Assembly: GCA_938007995.1 (NCBI GenBank)
Contig: CALLLW010000001.1
Span: forward strand, 1 to 64,000
Reading direction: 5' to 3'
Source of the DNA: an uncultured Granulosicoccaceae bacterium
GTDB taxonomy: Bacteria > Pseudomonadota > Gammaproteobacteria > Granulosicoccales > Granulosicoccaceae
Length of the DNA stretch: 64,000 nt
Shown in pieces: positions 24,489 through 32,624 of the stretch. The first letter of the stretch is position 1, and each line of letters starts with the position of its first letter. The notes under the pieces were generated by a model. It saw nothing but the letters and a program-made list of their open reading frames with translations. It did not search any database and was not told where the DNA came from. The position numbers were made by a program, and so were the translations under genes.

Positions 24489-25075
24489 AGCGCAGACCCC
24501 GCGCTGAATGATTGATCAATACCTGATCTGCCTTTGCGCGCCATACGAAACTTGCGCACAAACTGCCAGGCGTTGATGACATAACTGACATAGGCCGCTA
24601 CAGCGAGTGCGATCAGTGCCTGTGGATCAAGCCAGTTACTTGTAAGCGCAATTAGATAAGCAGTATGAAGTGCAAGCACCAGAAAACTGACTACGTCTTC
24701 CCAGAAAAAAGGCTTTGCAAACAGGTACTGGCCAAAAACCACCCGCTCCCAGATCGCACCGGTCACCATGATGGTGTACAGCACACCTGTTTTTACGACG
24801 ATGGACAGAGTTGCAAGGGCATAGCCCTGACCGCTGACCAGGTACCGTGCAATCAGCCACGCGCTGATTAAAAACACAAGAAACTGTAGTGGGGCAAGGA
24901 CACCCTGGACCGTTGTCCAGTGAGTGCTGTCACGGCGAGCGCGCTGTTCCGGTGTGTATAAATCAGCCTTATCAGAATAAGATTCACTCCGGCCGTATTG
25001 CATACTATTAGCGGAACCGGGCACGCCAATGGTGGAGCTGGCTCTACTACTGTCTGGTGCGCTGCTCTGTGCCAA
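24485..25075 (-). CDS. bchF: 2-vinyl bacteriochlorophyllide hydratase BchF
   Basis: A 196-aa membrane enzyme that hydrates the C3 vinyl group toward bacteriochlorophyll a. Conserved regions are YTPEQRARRDSTHWTTVQG, the APLQFLVFLISAWLIARYL helix, and TGAIWERVVFGQYLFAKPFFWED. It is the first gene of the long bch-puh operon. The start is an unusual TTG at 25075, supported by an AGGAGAAAGGG ribosome-binding site ending about 6-10 nt upstream. The alternative ATG at 25003 has no such site. About 30 Ser/Gly/Ala-rich residues precede the conserved part. The promoter with PpsR boxes lies just upstream. Confidence 0.92.
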   Translation of the reverse strand: MAQSSAPDSSRASSTIGVPGSANSMQYGRSESYSDKADLYTPEQRARRDSTHWTTVQGVLAPLQFLVFLISAWLIARYLVSGQGYALATLSIVVKTGVLYTIMVTGAIWERVVFGQYLFAKPFFWEDVVSFLVLALHTAYLIALTSNWLDPQALIALAVAAYVSYVINAWQFVRKFRMARKGRSGIDQSFSAGSAL

Positions 25076-25104
25076 TCTACCCTTTCTCCTCGAGGCTTTG
25101 CGTC

Positions 25105-25132
25105 AGTCTACGAGTATCGTCAGGAATGTCAA
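25105..25132 (-). promoter_or_regulatory. Putative sigma-70-type promoter of the bchF operon
   Basis: On the minus strand a TTGACA (25132-25127) is followed after 16 bp by TAGACT (25110-25105). A transcript would start near 25098, about 23 nt before the bchF TTG, leaving room for the AGGAG site. The -35 hexamer is the inner half of a PpsR-type box, so repressor binding would block RNA polymerase. Confidence 0.55.
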
Positions 25133-25160
25133 TTCTTATTGACGTCTATTTTCATTGACA
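25127..25160. promoter_or_regulatory. Two adjoining PpsR/CrtJ-type operators upstream of bchF
   Basis: TGTC-N10-GACG occupies 25127-25144 and CGTC-N10-GACA occupies 25143-25160. They share the central CG, so two near-consensus TGTC-N10-GACA boxes lie head to tail, with centres 16 bp apart. This is the motif recognised by PpsR/CrtJ, which is encoded 1.7 kb away at 26818. Cooperative binding of two dimers is plausible. The remaining intergenic DNA up to ppaA (25161-25554) holds no gene that I can support. Confidence 0.7.
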
Positions 25161-25554
25161 GTTGGACAAGCTTAATGCATTCTGCACTTCAACCTGATCA
25201 CCCTTGAAAAAGACTTGCCTGGTCACTACCTGGCAAGCTTGCAGCGATAACACTGCCAACGACTGACAGCAATCGAAACGCAAACACTGCTAAACGCAGA
25301 CCCTTGAGATACAGAGCCTGGTAATTGACTGGTGCTTGCATTGAGTGGCGTTTGAAGTGAATAGCAGATTGTTTACCGGGGTAGTATTTTTGTTTGACAA
25401 GAGCGCCTGGATCAATTGTCGAACTGCTTGTTTCTGTTGATACAGGAGCGCATACTTAAGTCTGACGTTGGCATGTCAAAAGCAGCACGAGGGAAGGTCG
25501 AGGCGCTCGATGTACAGCGCTAAAACAGCTAAAAACAGCGGGGAGTAAGTACAA

Positions 25555-26727
25555 ATGGTGGGGAAAACGACTGCAAAAGCCGAGCTGCCAACCAGAGATT
25601 CCTCTCTTGGTTCTGCACTGGAGCTTGAGATCATTCCTTCATTGCTTGAGGCGTTTACTCAACACGGGATTTTTACCGGTAACGCTGCCAAAACCTTAAG
25701 TAACAAAAGCACAGCTGGTAAAGGTAAAGCCGGCAGAGGTAATGCTGCTAAAAGTAAAACTGACAACCTGATACCGGGGCGTGAAGCTCGCGAAGCGCTT
25801 GTGCAGGACGCCGTTAAACAGGGTCATCGCCGCGGCAAGCCCGATACACGAGACGCGCTACAAACCGGCATCGCAGGTACTCCGCGCGCAACCCATCTGA
25901 ATGGTGTGTCGACAACCAAAACTGTCAACCTACCTTCACTCAAAAGCACACCACGAACAAACAACACGCCCAGGGCCACGCCTGCCAGACAGACAGAAAA
26001 CACCAGGGCGGCTGCAAGCCAGACAGAGCGCCCACGCGCTGATCGACTGTCCAAAGCCCGCATCGATCACTGGATCGGCACCGATGAATTTGCGTTGATG
26101 GTAATGGCCGATGAAGGGCAGCAAGCTCAGTCACTGGTCAACTCACTGCGTGATGCCGGCATTCCGGACGAGGCTATATTGCTGGATTTACTGGCCCCCA
26201 CCGGCGCCGTTCTGGGAAGACTGTGGGAAGAAGACCTAAGCTCGTTTGCTGAAATAACCGTCGGTGTGTGCAGGCTTCATTCAATACTGCGAGCATTGCA
26301 TCCGGCGGACCGTCGCAGTCTGGAAAAAGATGCTCACGGAGGCCGGGCTTTGCTTTTTACCGCACCGGGCGAGCAGCACTCATTCGGCCTGATCATGATC
26401 AGTGAGTTGTTGTTTCGATCCGGATGGTGCGTCGATGTACAGATAGAGCCAGGGCAGCCAACGATACTCGACTCGCTCTCACGACAGTGGTTTGAATTTG
26501 TCGGCATATCATTGAGTGGTGAAACTCACATCGACTCCACGGCCAGATTAATCGCAGAAATCAAGCAGAAATCCTGCAACCCGTCCGTTGCCGTGGTTAT
26601 GGGTGGCACTATTTTCCATGATAACCCCGATCTTTGCAGTCAGTTAGGAGCAGACAATGTAGTACTTAGCGGTGCAGATGTAGCCAAGATGACAGAACAG
26701 TACATTCCTGCACAAAAGGTGATGTGA
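25555..26727 (+). CDS. ppaA: PpaA/AerR, B12-binding co-regulator of PpsR
   Basis: A 390-aa protein encoded just upstream of ppsR, the normal place of aerR/ppaA. The C-terminal half is a B12-binding domain: W224 in the helical cap (GRLWEEDLSSFAEITVG), PGEQHSFGLIMISELL with candidate axial His275, then SLSGET and VVMGGTIF. AerR-type proteins sense light or oxygen through cobalamin and antagonise PpsR/CrtJ. Unusually, about residues 40-170 are a basic, low-complexity Lys/Arg/Thr/Ala region absent from short AerR proteins. A GGGGAG ribosome-binding site precedes ATG 25555. Confidence 0.88.
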   Translation: MVGKTTAKAELPTRDSSLGSALELEIIPSLLEAFTQHGIFTGNAAKTLSNKSTAGKGKAGRGNAAKSKTDNLIPGREAREALVQDAVKQGHRRGKPDTRDALQTGIAGTPRATHLNGVSTTKTVNLPSLKSTPRTNNTPRATPARQTENTRAAASQTERPRADRLSKARIDHWIGTDEFALMVMADEGQQAQSLVNSLRDAGIPDEAILLDLLAPTGAVLGRLWEEDLSSFAEITVGVCRLHSILRALHPADRRSLEKDAHGGRALLFTAPGEQHSFGLIMISELLFRSGWCVDVQIEPGQPTILDSLSRQWFEFVGISLSGETHIDSTARLIAEIKQKSCNPSVAVVMGGTIFHDNPDLCSQLGADNVVLSGADVAKMTEQYIPAQKVM

Positions 26728-26817
26728 GATAACTTTGGTAAACCCAAGGTAGGATATAATGGGGAGTTGACATAAGTAGACTGCTTCTAAACACCTTTCG
26801 CTCCACAAGAGAATTCA

Positions 26818-28194
26818 GTGACCAAGATACCCTCAAAAGTTCAGGCAGAAATGCTGCAACAAGTCGCCGACCTGATACTGGTTGTCGATCGTGCAGGCGT
26901 GCTGCTTGAAGTTGAGCATCAGGACGCACGTCGATTCAACGCTGATCTCAGCTCGCATATTGGCGAGCCACTGATCAACACAATGACCGTGGAAAGCGAG
27001 AAAAAAATAAGTGAGCTATTGCTGCACAAACAATCTGCTCCCAGCCGCTTCAGACAGGTTAATCATGTGGTTGAGGGCGGTGACGATATTCCAGTGCGTT
27101 ACAGTGCTATGCCTGTTAACAGCAAACAAATTTTGCTGGTCGGCCAAAGCCTGGTTGAAATCGCTTCTACACAACAACTGTTAATGCGTACCCAACGCGC
27201 ACTGGAAAATGACTTTGCCAGTTTGTCACAAGCAAAAGCGCGATATCAGATGCTGCTTGAACTCAGCAATGAGGCAGTGGTAGATATTGATGTTACGACG
27301 GGAAAAATTGTTAATGCAAACGCCGCAGCTCAGCGATTGCTGGGGCGGTTTATCACACCACTCAAGGGTGCTAAGTTTCCGCAAGGTTTTGACAAACCAA
27401 GTACCAAAGCACTTGAAGAGCTCATGGTACTGGCGCGTACCAAAGGCAGAGCCGCAGATCTCGCGGTAACCGCAGTAGATAAAAGCAGTTCGTTTCTGGC
27501 TTCGGCCTCTTTGATTCAGGATGTCAGTGGCAGCACGTTAATGCTGCGCTTTACACCCATGACCGAATCTCATGATGACATTTCTGCAGCCAGTTTAAAT
27601 CGCTGGATCAAAACCATCTTTTCGGATTCACCGGATGCAGTCGTGGTGTGCGATAACAACGGCAACGTGATCACAGCCAACGATGCACTGGCTTCAATGA
27701 CTCAGGTCGCAAGCGTTGATCAACTGGTGGGCAAGCCGGTTGACAACTGGCTGGGGCGCAGTTCACTGGACCACAGACTTCTTAACAGTAACCTGAAAGA
27801 ACATGGTGAAGTGCCAAAGTTTTCAACCATTGTGTCGAGTGATCACGGCGTTAACATTGATGTTGAAATTTCTGCAGCCACAATAAACCACGAAAAACTG
27901 CCTTACACTCTGCTGATCATCCGCAATGTGCAAAGCCGCCTTAACGTCAATGAAGACATCGTTGCACAAACACCTGGCGCACCACTTAAAGATCTGGTCG
28001 GGCGTGTACCGCTTAAAGAACTGGTCAGGGAATCGACTGATCTTATTGAAAAGCTGTGCATTGAATCCGCACTGGAAATGACCAGCGACAATCGTGCCTC
28101 TGCAGCTGAAATGCTCGGCCTGAGTCGCCAGAGTTTATACACCAAGCTGCACCGGTTCGGTATTGCTGACGGGTCTGATAACAACAGCCAGTAA
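26818..28194 (+). CDS. ppsR: PpsR/CrtJ, PAS-domain redox repressor of photosynthesis genes
   Basis: A 458-aa regulator with an N-terminal PAS-like domain (about residues 10-110), a helical linker (about 115-140, MRTQRALENDFASLSQAKA), two PAS domains (about 140-250 and 260-375) and a C-terminal Fis-type helix-turn-helix (NRASAAEMLGLSRQSLYTKLHRFGI). Cys278 in the second PAS and Cys414 just before the HTH occupy places comparable to the redox cysteines of Rhodobacter CrtJ/PpsR. The start is GTG 26818, 90 bp after ppaA. A TATAAT at 26755-26760 hints at a separate promoter. Its predicted targets are the boxes at bchF, bchG, 33795 and puc. Confidence 0.93.
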   Translation: MTKIPSKVQAEMLQQVADLILVVDRAGVLLEVEHQDARRFNADLSSHIGEPLINTMTVESEKKISELLLHKQSAPSRFRQVNHVVEGGDDIPVRYSAMPVNSKQILLVGQSLVEIASTQQLLMRTQRALENDFASLSQAKARYQMLLELSNEAVVDIDVTTGKIVNANAAAQRLLGRFITPLKGAKFPQGFDKPSTKALEELMVLARTKGRAADLAVTAVDKSSSFLASASLIQDVSGSTLMLRFTPMTESHDDISAASLNRWIKTIFSDSPDAVVVCDNNGNVITANDALASMTQVASVDQLVGKPVDNWLGRSSLDHRLLNSNLKEHGEVPKFSTIVSSDHGVNIDVEISAATINHEKLPYTLLIIRNVQSRLNVNEDIVAQTPGAPLKDLVGRVPLKELVRESTDLIEKLCIESALEMTSDNRASAAEMLGLSRQSLYTKLHRFGIADGSDNNSQ

Positions 28195-28222
28195 GCTGCA
28201 TCGCTAAAGAGGCATGCGTTGA

Positions 28223-28250
28223 GAAAGGGCAGAGATCGAGCCCTTTTCTT
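28223..28250 (+). terminator. Likely rho-independent terminator after ppsR
   Basis: AAAGGGC (28224-28230) and GCCCTTT (28240-28246) form a 7-bp stem with a 9-nt loop, followed by a short T/C-rich run (TCTTT). It lies about 30 nt after the ppsR stop and would separate ppaA-ppsR from bchG. Confidence 0.6.
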
Positions 28251-28323
28251 TGAGCTCGTGATTCGTAGGATGGCGTGAAGTTGTTGATCGCAGTTCTTGC
28301 CTGGCCGCATTGTAGTACTTTGT

Positions 28324-28527
28324 TCAAGAAGGCGTATAAAAGAGACGCAGTCCGTGCGGCTCGCCACCTGCCACGGAATAGTGCTCACTGTGCTGCATAT
28401 TCTTAAACCGGTACTTCGCTTTCTGTGCGCTACTAACACCAACAACCACGTTACACGGTAACTTGAGGCCAGGGTCAAGGCTGGCTACATCCAATAGTTT
28501 TAATGTAATTTTATATGGACACTCCAA
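28324..28527 (-). CDS. Unrecognised 67-codon ORF divergent to bchG (doubtful)
   Basis: The frame begins at a TTG (28527) with no ribosome-binding site. It encodes a 67-aa peptide of ordinary composition, including KITLKLLDVASLDPGLKLP and GGEPHGLRLFY near the end. It starts 2 nt from the PpsR box at 28529-28546 and reads away from bchG. It could be a small gene sharing that operator, a degraded gene remnant, or chance. Otherwise the 28195-28575 interval contains only the ppsR terminator and the bchG control region. Confidence 0.25.
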   Translation of the reverse strand: MECPYKITLKLLDVASLDPGLKLPCNVVVGVSSAQKAKYRFKNMQHSEHYSVAGGEPHGLRLFYTPS

Positions 28528-28528
28528 C

Positions 28529-28546
28529 TGTCATATATAATTGACA
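28529..28546. promoter_or_regulatory. Consensus PpsR/CrtJ operator upstream of bchG
   Basis: TGTCATATATAATTGACA is an exact TGTC-N10-GACA match, 29 bp before the bchG ATG. Its right half forms TTGACA (28541-28546), which could serve as a -35 with TAACCT (28564-28569) 17 bp downstream. In that case transcription would begin at or very near the ATG. A TATAAT (28536-28541) inside the box is an alternative -10. Confidence 0.75.
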
Positions 28547-28575
28547 TACCATAAGATCGCCGTTAACCTGCGATC

Positions 28576-29457
28576 ATGTCCTATCCACAACCATCGGCTG
28601 TACTGGAGCTGCTGAAACCGATCACCTGGTTTCCACCGATGTGGGCTTTTGCCTGCGGAATTTTATCCATCGGTGCACCGCAACTGGATAATCGCTGGCT
28701 GATACTGGCAGGGTTGATACTCTGTGGCCCGATGGTTTGCGGCGCAAGTCAGGTAGTCAATGACTGGTTTGACCGGCGTGTCGATAGCATCAATGAACCT
28801 AACCGGCCTATCCCTTCCGGTCGAGTGCCTGGGCGCTGGGGTTTGTATGTAGCAATCACCTGGACACTATTGTCGTTGTTGGTTGCTAGCTCGCTTGGCA
28901 ACATTGGCTTAATCACCGCCAGTATCGGGCTGGCACTTGCCTGGGCCTATAGTGCACCGCCGTTTCGTTTAAAACGCAACGGATGGTGGGGTAACTCAGC
29001 GGTTGCTGCCTGTTATGAAGGTCTGCCGTGGATTACCGGCGCCGCAATCATGGCTACCACCATGCCAACCAAATCTATTATTGCAGTCGCCCTGCTCTAT
29101 AGCGTTGGTGCGCACGGCATCATGACACTTAACGATTTCAAATCAATCAATGGTGATCTGCAACTGGGCATCCGTTCACTGCCAGCGCAGCTCGGGGTAG
29201 ATAAATCTGCAAAGCTTGCGTGCCTGATGATGTTGTTACCGCAATTGCTGGTGATTGCTTTACTGGCTATCTGGCAACAACCTTACTTTGCAGCATCTGT
29301 AGCCGCATTGGTATTGGTGCAGCTTTTTTTAATGCAAAAGTTTCTGCAAGACCCGAAGAGTAAAGCAATCTGGTATAGCGGCACCGGTGTCACTTTATAT
29401 GTGCTTGGTATGATGGTCACAGCATTCGCACTACGTGCGCACACCGTAGGCAGCTAG
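28576..29457 (+). CDS. bchG: Bacteriochlorophyll synthase BchG
   Basis: A UbiA-family prenyltransferase (293 aa, about nine membrane helices) that esterifies bacteriochlorophyllide a with geranylgeranyl or phytyl diphosphate. The N-terminal LELLKPITWFPPMWAFACG and the Asp-rich motif NDWFDRRVDSINEPNRPIPSGR (about residues 62-83) are diagnostic. A second motif is TLNDFKSINGDLQLGI. No Shine-Dalgarno is visible before the ATG, which together with the promoter position suggests a leaderless or very short-leader mRNA. It heads the bchG-carrier-bchP-tspO-crtF operon. Confidence 0.95.
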   Translation: MSYPQPSAVLELLKPITWFPPMWAFACGILSIGAPQLDNRWLILAGLILCGPMVCGASQVVNDWFDRRVDSINEPNRPIPSGRVPGRWGLYVAITWTLLSLLVASSLGNIGLITASIGLALAWAYSAPPFRLKRNGWWGNSAVAACYEGLPWITGAAIMATTMPTKSIIAVALLYSVGAHGIMTLNDFKSINGDLQLGIRSLPAQLGVDKSAKLACLMMLLPQLLVIALLAIWQQPYFAASVAALVLVQLFLMQKFLQDPKSKAIWYSGTGVTLYVLGMMVTAFALRAHTVGS

Positions 29458-29485
29458 AGCAAACTGTTACGTGGAGGAACTCACA

Positions 29486-30877
29486 ATGAAGAGCGACAAA
29501 CTTGGATGGCTCGGTATCTTCCGTCTCGGGCTGGTGCAAACCGCACTGGGTGCGATGGTGGTGCTCACTACCTCAACGTTAAACCGGGTAATGGTCGTTG
29601 AACTGGCACTCGCTGCCATGCTACCCGGGGCACTGGTTGCTCTGCACTATGCGGTGCAGATAACACGACCGAAAATGGGCCACAGCTCTGATGTGGGCAC
29701 AAGACGAACGCCATGGATTATTGGCGGTATGGTCGTGTTGGCTATCGGCACTGTCAGCGCTTCATTGTCTACCGCTTTAATGGCAAGCTCCACCAGTTTG
29801 GGTATTGCGGCGGCTTGTCTATCTTTTGTACTGATCGGTTTGGGTGTAGGCGCTTCAGGCACATCATTGCTTGCGCTGCTAGCCTCACAGGTTGAACCAC
29901 ATAGAAGACCCGCAGCGGCTACCATAGTCTGGGTCATGATGATTGCAGGCTTTGTTATTACCGCAGGCGTTGCAGGAGCCAACCTTGACCCGTTCACGAT
30001 GCAACGATTAATTGTGATCACCACCATCGTAGCCTGCATAGCAGTACTGGTCGCCATTTTTGCGATTTGGGGCGTGGAAAAAAAATCCCCTGTACTCAAT
30101 GCACGACCTGATCAGTCAGACAACACAACGCAGCAACAAACGCCTGCCTTTAAAGATGCACTCAGATCTACCTGGCAGGATCCACAGGCAAGACAATTCA
30201 CCATTTTTGTTTTTGTATCGATGCTTGCCTATAGCGCACAGGATTTAATTCTCGAACCGTTTGCAGGTTCCGTGTTTGGCTATAGTCCCGGTGAGTCCAC
30301 CCAGCTTGCAGGTGTGCAACACGGCGGAGTGTTACTGGGCATGATTATCGTCGCCATTCTCGGAACACAGCTTGCCAAGCGCTACAACGGCAGCCTGAAA
30401 CCCTGGTGTGTTGGTGGCTGCATTGCCTCTGCTGCCTCACTTGCCCTCCTCGCTATGGGCGGATTGATGGGTGACAGCTTTCCATTGCGACAAGCCGTGT
30501 TTGTATTGGGCTTGTCCAACGGTGTGTTTGCCGTGGCCGCTATCGGCTCAATGATGGCGTTAGCCAGCACCGGTAAAACACAACGCAGAGAAGGTATAAG
30601 AATGGGTGTCTGGGGCGCGGCGCAGGCAGTCGCGTTTGGACTTGGCGGCTTTATGGGCACCGCGCTGATCGATCTATCCCGCGCACTGATCAATGATACG
30701 TCAATGGCTTATGCACTGGTATTTGCCATACAGGCGATACTTTTTATTGTTGCTGCATGGCTTGCGGTGAATCTTGGTTACGCTCCTGTGCAACGTCATA
30801 TCAACACTTCAGGTATGCCAACGCGGGGACTACCTCAGCAGGCCTATACAAAACAGGGAATTGCAGAACATGCATAA
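29486..30877 (+). CDS. BCD-family MFS carrier between bchG and bchP
   Basis: A 463-aa twelve-helix protein related to PucC and LhaA: GTLNRVMIVEL-like motif here as STLNRVMVVELALAAMLPG, then LILEPFAGSVFG and RMGVWGAAQAVAFG. Homologs between bchG and bchP are common in PGCs (often called orf428 or PucC-like) and are thought to handle pigments or assist light-harvesting assembly. ATG 29486 is chosen over GTG 29471 because GGAGGA lies 7 nt before it. The end overlaps the start of bchP by 8 nt. It is one of three paralogs in this window. Confidence 0.88.
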   Translation: MKSDKLGWLGIFRLGLVQTALGAMVVLTTSTLNRVMVVELALAAMLPGALVALHYAVQITRPKMGHSSDVGTRRTPWIIGGMVVLAIGTVSASLSTALMASSTSLGIAAACLSFVLIGLGVGASGTSLLALLASQVEPHRRPAAATIVWVMMIAGFVITAGVAGANLDPFTMQRLIVITTIVACIAVLVAIFAIWGVEKKSPVLNARPDQSDNTTQQQTPAFKDALRSTWQDPQARQFTIFVFVSMLAYSAQDLILEPFAGSVFGYSPGESTQLAGVQHGGVLLGMIIVAILGTQLAKRYNGSLKPWCVGGCIASAASLALLAMGGLMGDSFPLRQAVFVLGLSNGVFAVAAIGSMMALASTGKTQRREGIRMGVWGAAQAVAFGLGGFMGTALIDLSRALINDTSMAYALVFAIQAILFIVAAWLAVNLGYAPVQRHINTSGMPTRGLPQQAYTKQGIAEHA

Positions 30878-32084
30878 GTCACCCTCGGCAACTACAAACT
30901 TTGATGTGCTGGTAGTCGGCGGTGGCCCTTCGGGTGCAACTGCAGCAAATACTCTGAGTCGCGCGGGTTTTTCTGTTGCACTGCTCAGCAGGCCGGGGCG
31001 CATCAAACCCTGCGGCGGTGCCGTGCCACCAAGGCTGATCAAAGACTTTGATATTCCAGAGCACCTGATTGAAGCCAAAGCCAATTGCGCACGCATGGTG
31101 TCGCCTGCGGGTGTAGAAGTAGATATGCCAATCGAAGGTGGTTACGTTGGCATGGTTGATCGAGAACAGTTTGATGAATGGTTGCGTGAACGTGCATGCA
31201 GCAGCGGCACAACTCGCATCGATGGATTTTTTACCGCAATTGACGACAGTGATGACATTTGCACCGCGCACTATGTGCCGTGTGATGCCAGGGGAGCTAA
31301 ACAAAAGACAGAGCCCAGAACATTGACAGCGCGGTATGTCATCGGTGCAGATGGCGCCAATTCAGCAGTCGGTAAAAAAACTATTCCCGGTGCAGATCGA
31401 ATACCTTTTGTCGCCGCCTATCACGAGATTGTGAAATCAAAACTCGAAGACGGATTCGATCCGGCGCGTTGCGATGTTTATTATCAGGGCCGGATCTCTC
31501 CTGACTTTTATGGCTGGGTATTTCCGCATGGCGATGTCACCAGCATTGGCGTTGGCAGTGCGGTTAAAGGTTTTAAACTCAGAGATGCCACCAGTCGCTT
31601 GCGCGATGCATCGGGTTTTAACAGCGCGCAGACGATTCGTCGTGAAGGTGCGCCCATTCCGCTAAAAGTACTCAAGCGATGGGATAACGGCCGCAATGTT
31701 ATTCTCACTGGTGACGCCGCGGGTGTGGTCGCACCGGCATCAGGAGAAGGGATATACTACGCCATGCTGTGCGGAAGGCAGGTAGCGACAGCCGTTGCTG
31801 AATGCCTGCAAGAAAAATCACCGGCGGCACTGAAGTCTGCACGTAAAAACTTCATGAAAGAATGCGGACGTGTGTTTTTTATCCTGCGTATCATGCAAAC
31901 CTTCTGGTACCGATCTGATCGACTGCGTGAAAAATTTGTACATATATGCAAAGATAAAGATGTACAGCAGCTCACCTGGGAGGCCTATATGAATAAAGCA
32001 CTGGTGAGGCGCAAACCCATGGCACATGTACGGATTTTCTTTAAAGACATGGCGCATCTTGTCGGTATGGCTCCGACAAAATAA
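30870..32084 (+). CDS. bchP: Geranylgeranyl reductase BchP
   Basis: A FAD-dependent reductase of 404 aa that reduces the geranylgeranyl tail of bacteriochlorophyll to phytyl. The FAD dinucleotide-binding motif VLVVGGGPSGATAANTL is near the N-terminus. GRIKPCGGAVPPRL, YVIGADGANSAVGK and LTGDAAGVVAPASGEGIYYA follow, all typical of BchP/ChlP. ATG 30870 gives the family-like start; the upstream open frame overlaps the carrier gene. The next gene, tspO, starts 21 bp downstream. Confidence 0.95.
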   Translation: MHKSPSATTNFDVLVVGGGPSGATAANTLSRAGFSVALLSRPGRIKPCGGAVPPRLIKDFDIPEHLIEAKANCARMVSPAGVEVDMPIEGGYVGMVDREQFDEWLRERACSSGTTRIDGFFTAIDDSDDICTAHYVPCDARGAKQKTEPRTLTARYVIGADGANSAVGKKTIPGADRIPFVAAYHEIVKSKLEDGFDPARCDVYYQGRISPDFYGWVFPHGDVTSIGVGSAVKGFKLRDATSRLRDASGFNSAQTIRREGAPIPLKVLKRWDNGRNVILTGDAAGVVAPASGEGIYYAMLCGRQVATAVAECLQEKSPAALKSARKNFMKECGRVFFILRIMQTFWYRSDRLREKFVHICKDKDVQQLTWEAYMNKALVRRKPMAHVRIFFKDMAHLVGMAPTK

Positions 32085-32105
32085 CCACAATTCACTGCAG
32101 GCTTT

Positions 32106-32624
32106 ATGATATTCGGCTATCCATCCTGGACTGTAATCATTGTTGCATTACTGACCGCCGCAGTAGCACTGGCCGGGGGACTGCTCACACAAATCGGCCC
32201 TTGGTATCGGCAATTAAAAAAGCCAACCTGGCAACCACCCGACTGGTTGTTTGGCCCTGCCTGGACCATCATCTTTATACTTGCCGCCTATGCAGCGATT
32301 GACAGCTATACCAACACGTCAGGCAATGCCCGTACCGCAGTAGTTGTGGTGTTTGCCATTAACGCAGTACTGAACATCGCATGGAGTGCTTTTTTCTTTA
32401 CGCTGCGCAGCCCAATGATGGCATTGTATGAAGTTGTGCTGCTGTGGCTGTCGATCATTTCAATTATGGTGGTGATCTCACCCTACTCGCCACAGGGTGT
32501 CTATGCACTGATACCGTATTTGCTGTGGGTCAGCTTTGCCGCCTTTCTGACCTACACCATAGTGCAACTGAACGCACCGGGTGCTACCCGAAACAGTTCA
32601 TCTGATAACGCAGAAAATTCATGA
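32106..32624 (+). CDS. tspO: TspO/MBR tryptophan-rich sensory protein
   Basis: A 172-aa, five-helix membrane protein. Family motifs include GPWYRQLKKPTWQPPDWLFGPAWTI and an Asn-Ala-Trp-type segment NAVLNIAWSAFFFTLRSP. In Rhodobacter sphaeroides TspO (CrtK) is an outer-membrane protein that modulates photosynthesis gene expression in response to oxygen, probably by handling porphyrin intermediates. Its operon position between bchP and crtF supports the same link. The stop overlaps the crtF start (ATGA). Confidence 0.93.
   Translation: MIFGYPSWTVIIVALLTAAVALAGGLLTQIGPWYRQLKKPTWQPPDWLFGPAWTIIFILAAYAAIDSYTNTSGNARTAVVVVFAINAVLNIAWSAFFFTLRSPMMALYEVVLLWLSIISIMVVISPYSPQGVYALIPYLLWVSFAAFLTYTIVQLNAPGATRNSSSDNAENS

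Noticed and set aside
25386-25440. PpsR box at the ppaA promoter
   Set aside because: TTGACA...TGTCGAA and TGTTTCTGTTGATACA have the wrong spacing or orientation for TGTC-N10-GACA.
26755-26771. TATAAT and TTGACA near ppsR as one promoter
   Set aside because: TATAAT lies upstream of TTGACA, so they cannot be one promoter. Neither has a good partner element, so no promoter feature is listed.
29647-30099. 150-codon ORF antisense to the BCD-family carrier
   Set aside because: A shadow frame opposite a clear membrane protein; Thr/Ala/Ile-rich composition mirrors the sense codons.
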